64,000 nt of DNA from Hermetia illucens (lineage: Eukaryota > Arthropoda > Insecta > Diptera > Stratiomyidae), in the NCBI RefSeq assembly GCF_905115235.1, contig NC_051852.1, positions 134,464,027 through 134,528,026 on the forward strand, in the 5' to 3' direction. The number at the start of each line of letters is the position of its first letter. Positions within the stretch are counted from its first letter, which is position 1. Made by a program: the position numbers and the translations under genes. The notes under the pieces were generated by a model. The model saw only the letters and a list, made by a program, of their open reading frames with translations. It was not told the DNA's origin and ran no database searches. Positions 22,275 through 33,330 of the stretch are shown here, one piece after another.

Positions 22275-23953
22275 CAGTCCCTGGCCATATTATTAGACGC
22301 ACTGCAGATTCTATGCAAAATCTTAATTATCGGGTGTTTTCCAGCTTTAAAATTTATTAACAGACACATTTATGTAATTTGTATGTATAATATACTTAGT
22401 TTCCTAATTGTTAACAAAAATAAAACATCATCTTTTTAGAAAAAAAATATATTTATTAACTGCTAAAGAACTTTGAAATGTATGCCATAATATACAAATA
22501 TTTTGTTAAGCTGCCTTTTGTCGCTATTATAGCTTCAATTCTGCGCGACATGCTGTCAATCCAAGATTTACTGTATCCAGCAACCACACATCGTTTATTT
22601 TTTCTAGGAGCTGAGTTTTAGTTGTGATCACCTCTTTAGCCACTTTCCTATTAATCAGCTCCCACACATTTTCAATTGGGTTCATGTCGGGGCTATTACC
22701 CTGCCAATCCAATAGAGGAGTATTCTGCTCTCGCAAATAAGTTTTCACAGATCGCGCCGTATGACAGGGAGCCTTATCTTGCATGAAAATGAAAGGCTCT
22801 CTATTCGGAAACCACTCTCTGAGCTGGTAAACCAACCGAGTTTGCAAGACTTCTATATACTGATCTTGCCTCATAATGCCTTTTACCACGCACAAACGTC
22901 TAGTACCTTTACCGCTGATAACTGACCAGATCATAACCTTGGTAGGGTACTTTACAGTTTGAACAACGCAGTCAGGATTAAATTTTTTTTCAGGGGGACG
23001 GCGCATAAAGTGAGTTCTCTTCTGCAAAATTTCAAATGTGCTTTCATCACTAAAGCAGACCTATCAAGAATAGACAAAATAAATGAATATCCTAAGTATC
23101 AGTTCTTATCTTTCATTATTTCATAGTAAATGATGCATCTAATATCAACTTACTGATCTCCAGGTATTGACATCTTTATCACGCCACTGTGTTGCCCATT
23201 TCCGACGCTTGGCTTTTATCGCAGCCGTTAACTTAAGCCTCTTGGTGGGTCGGCAGGCCTTTAAATGTAAGTCCTTTAATTTTCTACGTACAGTGCACTC
23301 AGACGCATTAGCATTAGCATCTTCCCGTTCAGATTTTATCTGTCTTGTGATAGTGCATCTGTTTTCTAGGCAAATTTGCCTTAGATATCTTTCTGACCTG
23401 GTAGTAAAAATGGGTTTCCTACCGTATCTATTCCTTCGTTTCGGACTTAGTTTATGACCTGACTCCACTTTCTTCTTTATGCGTCGTACGGTGGCTTCAG
23501 ACATCTTCAAACTTCGTGATATTTCGCGGTTGGAAAACGTTTTCAGATCAATGAGGGCCTTTACTTTAGCTATTCTACGCGGTGAAAGGTCGTCTTTTTC
23601 AAATTTATTATTTAAATTTGTTAAATGCCATGGATACACAATCAACAAATAGTTGCATAGTATAAAAATGCGAAATAAATTAACACACCGTATAAAACCA
23701 CAAAAAACACCGTCTGTACCTATAGCAGTCGAGAATGCACTGAAACAATTTATATTTATTTGAGCTCTTGAGCCAAAAATGGTAGCACTGTAATGCGACA
23801 CGTAAAAAAACAATATTAAACACTGTATTATAAATTTCTCAAACAAAAATAATTATATGTAAGGTTAAATGTAAATAATATCGCATATAATCCAGTACAA
23901 CATATACAATTATCAATAATTTAAAGTGCGACTTATAAATTGGTCAGGGACTG
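22275..23953 (-). mobile_element. Complete-length Tc1-like DNA transposon with TA target duplication
   Basis: The 1679-base element has inverted ends: left CAGTCCCTGGCCATATTA and right, read inward, CAGTCCCTGACCAATTTA; similarity extends about 30 bases to a shared GCACT. Both ends are flanked by TA (22273-22274 and 23954-23955), the Tc1/mariner target duplication. The minus strand encodes the transposase. The two ends differ at a few positions only, so insertion is fairly recent compared with the other elements in the window. Confidence 0.92.
22490..23640 (-). CDS. Tc1 (DD34E) transposase, intron-containing, late frameshift
   Basis: Exon A (ending 23154) encodes the paired-like helix-turn-helix DNA-binding part: FSNREISRSLKMSEATVRRI, then KLSPKRRNRYGRKP. 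A 93-base intron (23153-23061; donor GTAAGT, acceptor TTGATAG) joins it to exon B, restoring VCFSDEST with the first catalytic Asp. The second Asp is in FMQDKAPCHTARS and the Glu in NSPDMNPIENVWELI, with 34 residues between them: a DD34E triad. Near 22585 one base appears lost: the frame ends early at 22527, while the next frame continues the expected WIDSMSRRIEAIIATKGS tail. So catalysis residues are intact but the C terminus is altered. The true start is unclear, since the open frame runs to 23846 through a hydrophobic stretch unlike a transposase, and the recognisable part starts near 23620. Confidence 0.85.
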
Positions 23954-24181
23954 TAGACCTATGTTTGGGGCCTAATAGGGGTAAAGTAAGTAAAGTAAAA
24001 GTAGAACAAAACAAAAATTTCGAAATCGTCTTCGGAGAACATAGCCACATGTCTACTGAATAATTACAAACAAAAATTATCAGTCTCCAAATATTTTTAG
24101 TAGAAGTCATACCATAAAGTTTAAAAAAACTACAACTTTTACCAGATCACGTTCAAAAATAAATGATGATGTAAAGTGAGA

Positions 24182-24328
24182 TTACAGAAACTTGCGATTT
24201 AATCTAGAAAACCCGAGCCGTAGAGCTTTGCTTTCTCGCTGGAGAGTGGCTTTTGGTTTGTCAGCAATACACTCTTCTTGAGAAGGATTCACATCTGAAA
24301 AACGATCTGACGAAGTGTCCATGTGCCG
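24182..24328 (-). CDS. Possible terminal coding exon, unidentified
   Basis: After an acceptor-like CGAGCCTTTCAG the minus strand has an open 48-codon stretch beginning RHMDTSSDRFSDVNP and ending ESKALRLGFSRLNRKFL before TAA. The composition (basic C terminus, hydrophilic) looks protein-like rather than random, but no upstream exon was found and no AATAAA follows. It may be the last exon of a gene whose remainder lies far upstream, a fossil, or chance. Confidence 0.25.
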   Translation of the reverse strand, partial: RHMDTSSDRFSDVNPSQEECIADKPKATLQRESKALRLGFSRLNRKFL

Positions 24329-24476
24329 CTGAAAGGCTCGAGGCGGTTATATTTTAGGTTCCATACATCTACGAAGGAAGGAAGTATTTTTGATAACATC
24401 AAAATTTGAAATATACGAAACAAAAGCATCAATTTCTTGAAATCCCGAAGATAGATCACTACTTTAAGTTCTTTAA

Positions 24477-25369
24477 GGGGGTCATCCCCTGTGTCCCCGA
24501 GGAATCGAATTTTTTTTTGGCTTCAGTTGTGTCTAGATATAGTGTAGAATATATGGGCAGAATGATTTTTTGATATTCACGGTCGTTCGGAAATTACAGT
24601 GTTAAACATAATAATAAGTCACATGCCAGATTTATGTCCATCGCCGTAATAAAGCGCGTATTTATCAGTCCGAATGATATTTGAATGACTTTGCTAAAAG
24701 GACAAGAATTGAAGCCAAGGCTGTACATGCGTTTTTTGAAGAAACCTAAGGTTTATGAACTAGGTATAGCAGATTAATGGTCAGTTAAGGTTTTATGGCT
24801 AAAAATCGCATTCTACTTTTTAAATGCGTTTTTGTCGAAACTGCGTGTTGAAAATCGACTGCCATCATAGCCCAAAGTCTATCCAACGGAATTCTTTGAA
24901 ATTTTCACGACTTATTTAGAACATATTTCTACGGTCTGCAAACTAGGATAATTGCGATTCATTCAGTAGTTTTTTTTATTCATTAAAGAAGCCGTGAAAA
25001 AAACACTAAAGTTGACAAAAAAAAGTTTAACAAACCACCAAAAATTTAGCTTTTAATATTTTTTAATAATCCTAGTTTTGCGGACTGTAGTTAAGTTTTG
25101 ACGTTAAAATGCCGTTTACTTTTTTTTTCTTTAAAATGATCGTAGCGCCCTCTAGCGTGGCAGCAGAAAAACACCTTTTTTTGGAGATGGGTGTATAAAT
25201 TGCTCTGTATTTCAATAACGAACTATGCAATCGGACTGGAAAACGCTCAAGATATTAATAAATCTATGGGGATACAAATCTATTCGTATTTGTATCTTCA
25301 TCCAGTGCTTCACAAAAAATTTCTAAGCAAAGCCAAAAAAAAAAACGGCCTTCACACGGGATGACCTCC
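24477..25369. mobile_element. MITE with TTAA target duplication
   Basis: The ends are inverted: left TTAAGGGGGTCATCCCCTGT and right, read inward, TTAAGGAGGTCATCCCGTGT. TTAA at 24473-24476 and 25370-25373 would be the target duplication. About 893 bases lie between, with no transposase frame; the interior is AT-rich. TTAA specificity is the signature of piggyBac-like transposases, so this is probably a non-autonomous relative mobilised in trans. Confidence 0.7.
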
Positions 25370-25373
25370 TTAA

Positions 25374-28300
25374 CCCGCAGAAATTTGAAGATGCCATTTT
25401 CTAAGTGCCTCAGCAATATACTTGGCTCCCATGTGTAATTTGCAGTTTTGTATGAAAGCAGAATGTGCATAGAGGTTTCACTACCTTACCCATATAATCT
25501 GGATAAAGTATCCTCGAATATTCCCTGTGTCGATAAATGATAGTTTAGCATACAATGACCTGTGAATATAACCACTATAATCCTAAGGATAATTTAAAGT
25601 AAATTGATTTGGAAAAAATGGATTAACTTCCGATTTGTTGCTCTCATATGGAAACTTTAGTCAACTTCTCCTTGGCAATAGTCGCATCTATAAAAAGCAC
25701 TGTGCGATGAAACAGAAGGTTTTTCTGAAGGATGCATTGCGATCAATATATATAGGGTGTTCCGAAACTACCGAACAAGCTGTGTTAAATTAAATTAATT
25801 AAATTTAAATGAAATTTTTCTGTGGTTTACTAATCCTTTAATTGCTCTAAAATTTGATTTCTAAGAAAAATCTTACTAAAATCATAAACTGCAGTAGCCG
25901 GGCATCAAAATGAACGTTTAATTGTAGCAAAGTTTTTACTCTAACTTATGAAGGTCAACCTGTAAAAATAAGCTAAATTGGGCAGGAGTAATAGTCCTCA
26001 AAAGAGAAAAATTTTATTTGGCTCCCCCAAAAATTTTGCTATTTTACCTAATTTTCTCGAATTTTAACATACACAATGTACTAAATTCCTTGCAGAAAAT
26101 TATTTAAACTTCATGTTATCCCAATTACTCCTATTGATGGCGAAAATCTTTTTACAGAAATTTATATTAATGAATTATCTTCGCAGATTAACTTGGGTTT
26201 TTTAGTTTCAAGAACTGTAATGGGTTAGTTGCAAAATCAGTAATAGTTAGAACCTTGCAAGATCTATCTTAGACGATCAGTATGACAAAACTATGGCAAT
26301 GACTGATGTATCGATAAATATTTAAATTTTCAAATAAAACCTGTCAGTCAGGATGGACTAATGATAAGTTGAGTGTATTGTATTGTTAATCGAAACATGA
26401 CTTCCAAATGGATGGGACTATAAATGAATGCAATGTTTATAATGAACACATCAATCTATCAGTTTTTCATCAGTCCATTTTTGATGGATTGACTTATGAC
26501 AGACTGATGCAATACAGGTTTGTAGGATAGGTCTAAGTAGTTAGTTCTAAAGTTTGTAAATGTTTAGTTGCAAAGTCGAGAATCACTGTAAGTCATAAGA
26601 TTTATGAATAAGAATAAAGTGTTTAAGGAACAGAGAACTTCCTTTCAATGGTACAACTTAAAGACGGTGATTTCCAAAGGTAAGAGCTAGGCTAAGTAAT
26701 TCCCTTACGGGTATTAGTAGCCACCCGACATAAAACAGGGATAATCATTTTGGGAACCGTGCCTAGCTAGTTGTCAGTCGGAACATAAAGTTCGAATGAA
26801 GGTAGAAGGATTCCTGCAAAAACCCAGAATAACAAATAATCATCCCACTCACAGATTTGCATTGAAATAAGAATATATGGTACTATTAAGTCCACGCACT
26901 CATTGGGATATGTGAGTCAGATGCATAGTATAGCTACATGCTTGATATGACGAAAAATTCTTCATTGAGGAATATACGTAAATTTTGTCATGAGAAAATT
27001 TTGACATTGTATATCGCAACGCAAGCTTTTTTTTTGTTATTTGTTTTATAGGCAATCAGTTTTCACTTCGGGATATGTGAAAACTCCTTTGGCTATCTTT
27101 AAGATTGCGAGATCTTTTTTTGTGTTCATTTAAAAAAAATGCTAACAAAAATGTAAACAAAGTTAAAATTCTTCTCATCAAGGCCAGTTTCCCAAGGAGA
27201 AAATTTGACGAATAATTATTAAAAACAATACACTAATATTATTGATGTTGCTATTCCCCATAAACAACTTTGAAAGAAAATACGCAAAAATCACCTTTGA
27301 GCCACTGGCTTATGAAATCAAAGAAATTTGGTGCCTCGAGAAGGTGGTTATGGTTCCCATAATATTGTTAGCCACAGATTCTTTACCTAAATATATCAAG
27401 CTAAGACAAGTGGAGGACATTGTTTCAGAATATATATGCAGGTTTTATCACTATATTCACTGGATCTGCAGTATCCGCGGATATCTCTAGCTTCCCCAGG
27501 TGATAATTTGGCCTGCGATGACCTCTGCAACTAAAGCTTTTTTTGCGGTGGGGAATAAACAACCGTGGGAGTGTTAAGTTCCTAGTAAGCTCACCCGGTA
27601 TAGTTCCTTCAACCGTTCAGAGAGTCATTCCTTAGCGCCATGGTCATAAACCCTTTCCCGATTCCACAAAAGGGTTTTGATCCATGTGGCGGCGTTCCTG
27701 CTTCTTTCTTGGTTAGCTCATTCGATGTCTCATGCCGCTTTAGTTTCTTTGGAGGTTGAAGAAGAAACGCTTACTGCTTACTTATTAGTTCAAAATATGT
27801 TTTCCTAGAACCGATGACTCCTGCAGCCAACTCCTCAGTTTTAAGTGCATCTGGTAATTAGTTGCTGAATTAAGCCGTTCAGATTACCCGGCGTCAAAAT
27901 ATGTAGTGTCGAAACGACATGGACCCATATTTTGTGCGTGTTGGAGCATCATAAAGCCTTTTTAAAATCAAAGAATTTGTGTTGATAACTTCATTCTATC
28001 TTGGCTGATGCATTTCGGTAATTTGTGGAGCGGCTATCGTTGGGTTGGTGAAATAAATATATTTTCACTTATTTTGTGGAGCGGACATTGGGTTGATGAT
28101 TTCAGCGTTGTGAGGATCCAACATATCGTTATGCCTATTGGGAGATTGAATGCGGAGGAGAGAACTTCCTTTCATGCCGTGTTCTCGCTTAACTCTTCGT
28201 TTTTATATAATTTTTATACTAGCGCGGAGAAAGACCCTGTTGAGGAGAATTGATCCGCTGTAGGTACTGTTTCGATTGCTGATGATGAGTTGATATTTTT

Positions 28301-28729
28301 TTCAAAATCATGGAGTGCATTTGAAAGTGCTGCATGGAATAGTTTTTTTCTTCGTAACTAAACTGGAATGATAAGGCGATTCGGATGTATTTTTGTATTA
28401 TAACGAACCTGTAATTGAATTATATAACTTGTTGTATTTAACGCGAAGCTATTCTCAAGTTCTTCCCGGCTGATTTCGAAAGACAATTACTCATCATATT
28501 TTAGTCCGACCATACATATATTAATTTCAAGTATAACAAGCAGTGGAATCTGTATCGTGATTTGACGTCGGATACCAGTCGACTCAGCTGTGAATGAGTA
28601 CCTGAGTCAAAATCAGGGTAATAATCTCGGGCGAGCGCAATGCTGACCACATTGCCTGCTGCAGTATACTGTAGTGTATCGTTTCGGTCTTGAATGAAGT
28701 GTTCTAACACACTTCAAGGCCCTGATCCA
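25374..28729. other. Gene-free stretch
   Basis: No coding signal recognised. The sequence is AT-rich, with an abrupt GGGTGTTCCGAAACTACC near 25757 that resembles the start of a mariner-type or MITE end without a visible partner. Around 28020-28110 a short imperfect duplication (TTTGTGGAGCGG twice) lies in likely decayed repeat sequence. Confidence 0.4.
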
Positions 28730-29130
28730 ATATGGATTGGAGCGGTTGGGATTTTCGATCCTAAATAGCAGAAATTATCAACGGTCTCAAAATTGTAGTC
28801 TCCTATTTTTGTTCTTCCCGTTTGACCAGTGCGGTTTGATGTAGTTGGTTGGTTGGTTTTCGGTGCTGACGCTGCCACCATATATTTTGTCTTGCCTTCA
28901 TTGATGTGCAGTCCAAGATCTCGCGCCGCCTGCTCGATCTGGATGAAGGCAGTTTATACGTCTCGGGTCGTTCTTCCCACGATGTCGATATCGTCAGCAT
29001 AGGCCAGTAGTTGGGTGGACTTAAAGAGGATCGTACCCCTTGCATTTACCTCAGCATCACGGAGCATTTTCTCCAGGGCCAGGTTAAAGAGGACGCATGA
29101 TAGGGCATCCCTTTGTCGTAGATCGTTGTT
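28730..29130 (-). mobile_element. LINE reverse-transcriptase fragment (same family as 38430-40560)
   Basis: The minus strand reads the RT catalytic region LAYADDIDIVGRTTRDV and the following ARDLGLHINEGKTKYM-like region with damage. It matches the longer copy at about 39050-39330 base by base over most of its length. Both neighbours are unrelated, so this is a truncated, frame-broken copy. It lies about 200 bases beyond the PIG-M stop. Confidence 0.8.
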
Positions 29131-29324
29131 GATGGCGACTGTTGCTTACCTTGATTTATGTTTCTCTATAACTATGTTGTGATCTTAATATTTATGATAT
29201 CCTTTCCAAAATGCACATCTTTTCATTTCCCAACCAAATTCAAGGAAAGGTTTTTTCAGAAAAGAAAGAACATTTTCCAGTAAAAAAACATTATTATTGC
29301 AATCTTCGTACAATAAAATTTCTT

Positions 29325-30635
29325 TCATTTTAAGTTCAATGAATCATTGAAACTGTGAATAAGTCTTGCTAATACAAAAATGTTCGCTAGAAAAAATACT
29401 ACAGATTGAATTCCAATGAGATTGAAAGTATTCCAACATTTGAATTCTAGAAGATAAGCCGATAGTAGCCAGAATGCTTGTGCAAACAGCCAAGGGCATG
29501 CGTTTCTTATCAAGAATGAAAGTCCAACATGACAGAAGTTTGGATAACATAGTGGCAAAAGAGCTAAATACCAAACAAAGTATTGAGATGTGACTACTGT
29601 ATTGAATGTTACAAAAACAAATGTTTGGGCAAAGATACAAAAAGCCAGGGAGCTGCGTTTTCGACCGAAAGTTACACTGAGATAGAATAAAATAACAACC
29701 CTTGGGAGTAAGGTCAACAACTTTTCTAAAAACGTTTGCTTTATATCCGAACTCAAATATTGCATTAAAAAGTAAAGGGAAAAATTGTGACGTATATCAA
29801 TACGACTGAAATGATACAAATAGGCTTCTTGAATGTATTGGAGGCCGTAAAATCGATAGAAAAAAAACGTTACTGTGGAAAGGGTTACAACTGTAGTAAA
29901 CGCTAAGCAAATCTGCTTTTTGTTTGGCAATAAAAGTGCTTTCCAAATACTCTGGTTACTACCCGATAAAGTTAGGTAGTACGCCAAACTGAAAATAATT
30001 GGGAAAATTCGGAAATGTATTGCTAGCCCGTGAAAGATTCCGGCACAGAAGGAATATTTTAGATTATCATTTGCTTTTTGGATATAGTAGAATGTCAGGA
30101 GAATAAGAAAGTTGGATACAGCATCATTGCTTCCTCGAGACGAAATTATTATTCCCATAGGATTATAAAGCATAATGTAAGCGGCAATTTCTGACCACTT
30201 TCGGTACTTGTCTGGAGTCCTTGAAGTGGCGTCCCCCTTTTTTGAATGCTGCTTGCTCTTAGGTATATAACCTTGTTTCAATTCGTTAAAAACGATGCTT
30301 CTTATCAGAACGCTTGACATTATATCACATAAAGAGAACAGTACTTTGCCAAAGCTTTCATGCACGATTAAATTAGGGATCATGAGAAAAGCCAGCAAGG
30401 GACTATACCGATAAGTATGACGATCAAATGGTGATTCACCATTCAAGGCATGCCGTGCCCCATCAGTAACTACTCTATAATCAATATCTGTATATGGAAC
30501 TTCGGCGGTTTTGTCCTGTATCATACTAAATACTATTAGAGCCAGTCGAAGCAGGAAGTTGACTAAAAGGTGTTTCTCGAATGGAATTGAAGTGAAATCA
30601 ATTCGTCTTAATGTATCTGGTTTTAGTACAAACAT
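29325..30635 (-). CDS. PIG-M: GPI mannosyltransferase 1 (PIG-M)
   Basis: A 436-residue single-exon frame from the ATG at 30635 (in good context, CAAAATG); the open frame extends 12 codons further to a GTG but that part is not needed. PIG-M adds the first mannose, from dolichol-phosphate mannose in the ER lumen, to glucosaminyl-phosphatidylinositol in GPI-anchor synthesis. Visible features: about ten hydrophobic helices and the family's luminal DXD site in VPYTDIDYRVVTDGARHAL (Asp50 and Asp52), followed by SPFDRHTYRYSPLLA and, later, GSNDAVSNFLIL and HGLAIHFRIFPII, all characteristic. Human PIGM is 423 residues, so this is full length. Its ATG lies 83 bases after the NDUFAF8-like stop; a TTTTTCTTTAG acceptor-like run between them might give it a separate transcript. 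Confidence 0.93.
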   Translation of the reverse strand: MFVLKPDTLRRIDFTSIPFEKHLLVNFLLRLALIVFSMIQDKTAEVPYTDIDYRVVTDGARHALNGESPFDRHTYRYSPLLAFLMIPNLIVHESFGKVLFSLCDIMSSVLIRSIVFNELKQGYIPKSKQHSKKGDATSRTPDKYRKWSEIAAYIMLYNPMGIIISSRGSNDAVSNFLILLTFYYIQKANDNLKYSFCAGIFHGLAIHFRIFPIIFSLAYYLTLSGSNQSIWKALLLPNKKQICLAFTTVVTLSTVTFFFYRFYGLQYIQEAYLYHFSRIDIRHNFSLYFLMQYLSSDIKQTFLEKLLTLLPRVVILFYLSVTFGRKRSSLAFCIFAQTFVFVTFNTVVTSQYFVWYLALLPLCYPNFCHVGLSFLIRNACPWLFAQAFWLLSAYLLEFKCWNTFNLIGIQSVVFFLANIFVLARLIHSFNDSLNLK

Positions 30636-30718
30636 TTTGACTAACTTATGAATGTTATTAAAAAAAAACACTACAAATCTATTCTCTAAAGAAAAATTCT
30701 ATCACGACAAGCAAACAT

Positions 30719-30916
30719 TTACAATTTCGTATTCATTTTCTTAGCGGCTTGTTGTAAGCAATTGCGGAATTCAAGGAATTCTTTTTCACATGTACTTTGT
30801 TTTACATTGAAGTCCCGTGTAACACAAATTGCATATGTTGACGCTGCTTTAGAGCATTTTCCCAGAATAATTGGATAATTACGAAACCGCTGATGTGCTT
30901 TCTTCACTGATTCCAT
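30719..30916 (-). CDS. NDUFAF8-like twin CX9C protein
   Basis: From the first ATG (30916) the frame gives 65 residues. Cysteines 21, 31, 43 and 53 make two CX9C motifs (CSKAASTYAIC and CEKEFLEFRNC), so it should fold as a helical hairpin with two disulfides in the mitochondrial intermembrane space through Mia40. The sequence around them (AASTYAICV, then CEKEFLEFRNCLQQAAKK) closely parallels human NDUFAF8 (C17orf89), a 74-residue partner of NDUFAF5 in complex I assembly. The assignment is by memory of that protein and should be regarded as likely. The frame extends 5' to a TTG, but the ATG is only 7 bases after the stop of another minus-strand frame, and the PIG-M frame follows, so the three could be one polycistronic unit. 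Confidence 0.75.
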   Translation of the reverse strand: MESVKKAHQRFRNYPIILGKCSKAASTYAICVTRDFNVKQSTCEKEFLEFRNCLQQAAKKMNTKL

Positions 30917-30923
30917 TCTATAT

Positions 30924-31112
30924 TTAAAATTTCCGTGGTTTTTGCGATGGTGGCAGTGGGTCAGCAAGGAAACAATCGTATATCGGTTTAGAAAAGAATA
31001 CTAAAAGTGATACAGTTGTGAAGGTGATGATAAATGCGCGGGGGTTCCGATGAATCCAATCTCGTTTGGGTACTGTATATGTCTGTCGTCGTCGTTGATT
31101 TTCTTGATTCAT
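30924..31112 (-). CDS. 62-residue single-pass membrane protein, first frame of PIG-M cluster
   Basis: The frame begins MNQENQRRRQTYTVPKR, has one hydrophobic helix (FIITFTTVSLLVFF, about residues 27-40) and a proline-rich end (DPLPPSQKPRKF). The basic N terminus, single helix and short tail resemble small mitochondrial or ER membrane proteins; I do not recognise the family. A strong acceptor (CTTATTTTTTGCAG, ending at 31127) lies 14 bases upstream of the ATG, so a 5' UTR intron is likely and supports a real gene. Its TAA (30926-30924) is followed seven bases later by the ATG of the NDUFAF8-like frame. Confidence 0.6.
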   Translation of the reverse strand: MNQENQRRRQTYTVPKRDWIHRNPRAFIITFTTVSLLVFFSKPIYDCFLADPLPPSQKPRKF

Positions 31113-31127
31113 TATTTTATGTCTTTC

Positions 31128-32140
31128 TGCAAAAAATAAGAATGTTGATATAGTATTTCATATGTATGTTTGTATCCTAGAAATTAAGTTCGTATATTTT
31201 TCTAATTTCATTACAAATACAGAATTTAATTTTTAATATTTAAAGTGCCACTAAGAGTGAGAAAATAGTAGAAGTGGATTAGGGGTAAGTTTGAAAGAAA
31301 CGGGGCTATTTAAGATGTCTACAGACAGCGTTCTGGGAGGTCACTAACACTCACTAGTGCGGCAAAAGAAAAAGAATTACTGAAAACCCATCGTAAAATT
31401 TCGAAAAAAAATCTGTTTGGTAAGCGGTGCATGACTCGTTTACTTGTATTTGCTGCAGGAAAATGTCATGCAAAGTAGGCGTGACCATTCACGTCCAATT
31501 TGAGATCAATTTCAGCAAGATGGAGTACCTCCTTAGTATCATCGTGATGTAAGAGGATATCTCAATTAAAACATACCGAACAGATGAATTGAAAGAGGTG
31601 CAATCGACCAGCCTCAAACCTCGCGCCACTAGATTTTGTTATGGGTACACATTAAAAACAAGCTTAATCTGTCAAACCGGCAACATTAGATTAATTGAAG
31701 GCGGGAATTGAAAACTGTTTCCTCATTCTTTCAAAGAATTTTCTTTACACAAACTACTTTTAAGGACTACTCGGGAAGGCAATAAAATTGACTGGACATC
31801 AAATAAATAATCATTGCTAGACGAATTGTGCAGTTAATAATTAATATAAAACTACCGTCAAGTAGGAAGTGGCCTTTTTGTACGATAGATTCCAAGAAGA
31901 AGTCGAATAGAAGAAAATAAAGTGTAAAATAAGAATTAACTTCTTTTTATTATTCCGACAGTGGTAAAGAAAACAGACAGATTAAGTTATGGACAAAGAC
32001 ATGTTCTCTACCTCGCCGTCGTCTACCCCTATCAGCTTCTTTGGCCCGACTGAATCCTGGAAGAAGTAAGCTCGGAGGGAAATCCACAATTTTCAGACTT
32101 GTTGCGTCTCCACTCATTCGGATACACCAAACACTTAGGG
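31128..32140. other. 5' flank of the PIG-M cluster, nothing recognised
   Basis: It should contain the 5' UTR exon and promoter implied by the acceptor at 31127, but I could not place them. No other coding signal or RNA gene was seen. Confidence 0.4.
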
Positions 32141-32880
32141 CATCTAGAATTTCTTCTTCTTCACCCTAGGTTGCAAAGCGGGAATGTAGTATGTCTGCCG
32201 CACGATGTACATTGTAAGTGCGACTACGCTATGCTGATTTGCCTTGTGAACCTGTTTAATTATCAGATCAGCCAAATACGATTTCCCTAGCATGGTATGT
32301 TTCTGCTCATAGGGAATGAGTACTTGCTCCAATCTTGAGTAATATCCCCATTAAATGTAGAGATTGCTGGGATTGGAGAACTGGGTTTTGGCAGGGTATC
32401 TTCCGTGAAACTAGTGGACGGACTTGACTGGCGACGAAACCGTGGGCAGGTGAATGTGTTCTGCCAGTCCATGCAGGATAACTACGACTACCAGTATCGC
32501 GTGTCCCGCATGTGCCTGATTGAAACGACAGCCCCGCTGGGTATTTCAAAAGACTCCTCCGCTGCTATGCTTGGGGTTCTGGAGTTTCCGAATAGGTATG
32601 AACTTTTTAAAAAATCCCTGTCTTTACGAGATTGTGGGACCGATTCCGAAGCTCGAATCCAGCAAGGGCTTCGGTAATACCATGAGTGCTTGGACATTGT
32701 TCCCTCCAATGATTCCAGGTCGAGCCCTGTCCTCGGGGATAAGTATAGCATGCACTCCCTTGAGTGGTATACCAGAAAATACATGTCAGCTATTTTCTCA
32801 ACATGACTGAGTCTAAATATCGTCCTTTGCCCTGACGACATATTGGGCTCGTTTTCGGCATTTTCCATCACTTTCTCGAG
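32140..32880 (-). mobile_element. BEL/Pao-like LTR-retrotransposon fossil, pol piece
   Basis: On the minus strand 32332-32144 resembles the integrase zinc-binding region of BEL/Pao elements (LADLIIKQVHKANQHS, then RQTYYIPALQPRVKK). Sequence just upstream (to about 32880) is compatible with the RT-to-RNase H part of the same pol. It is short, broken and old; terminal repeats were not seen. Confidence 0.6.
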
Positions 32881-33330
32881 CTGCTATTTCACGTTCGAAG
32901 TTGGTCTTCATCTGAGCCAGAGTGTGTGGTTTATCGATGTCAACTTTGAATTTCAAATATCCCCAGAAATAGAAGTCTGATGGAGTTAAATCCGGCAAAC
33001 GCGGTGGCCAGCCAAAATCGCTATTATTCGATAAGAAGTACGGCCCAAACATATACTTCCCAGAAATACTACCCCAGCCGGTCACTCTGTGGATATAGAG
33101 AGGCTCTTCGTGGATTAATTATGGGTTTTCACTGAGGTAATAGCGGCAATTTTGTTTGTTCACTGCTCCGTTCAGTAAGAAATGTGTCTCCTTGTGCTTG
33201 ATGATTTGACGCCAAAAATTTCGCCGTCATTCGCAACCACTTCGACACAAAATTTGGAGGTGTATGGTTAATTCCCTCAAAATGACACATTAAACATACT
33301 TTGACACTAGATTCGACAACATATTTCAAA
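32813..33330 (-). mobile_element. Tc1/mariner-superfamily transposase fragment
   Basis: The minus strand from 33085 reads GKYMFGPYFL and then GWPPRLPDLTPSDFYFWGYL, the third catalytic region of IS630/Tc1/mariner-type transposases common in arthropods. 33329-33129 seems to be an upstream part of the same protein in another frame. Broken fragment; the exact family is not resolved. Confidence 0.65.

Noticed and set aside
29325-30671. PIG-M start at 30671
   Set aside because: The triplet there is GTG; the first ATG at 30635 has a good context and gives the family's usual length.
30917-30967. N-terminal extension of the NDUFAF8-like protein
   Set aside because: It would start at TTG and overlap the upstream frame; the ATG at 30916 fits the family's length.
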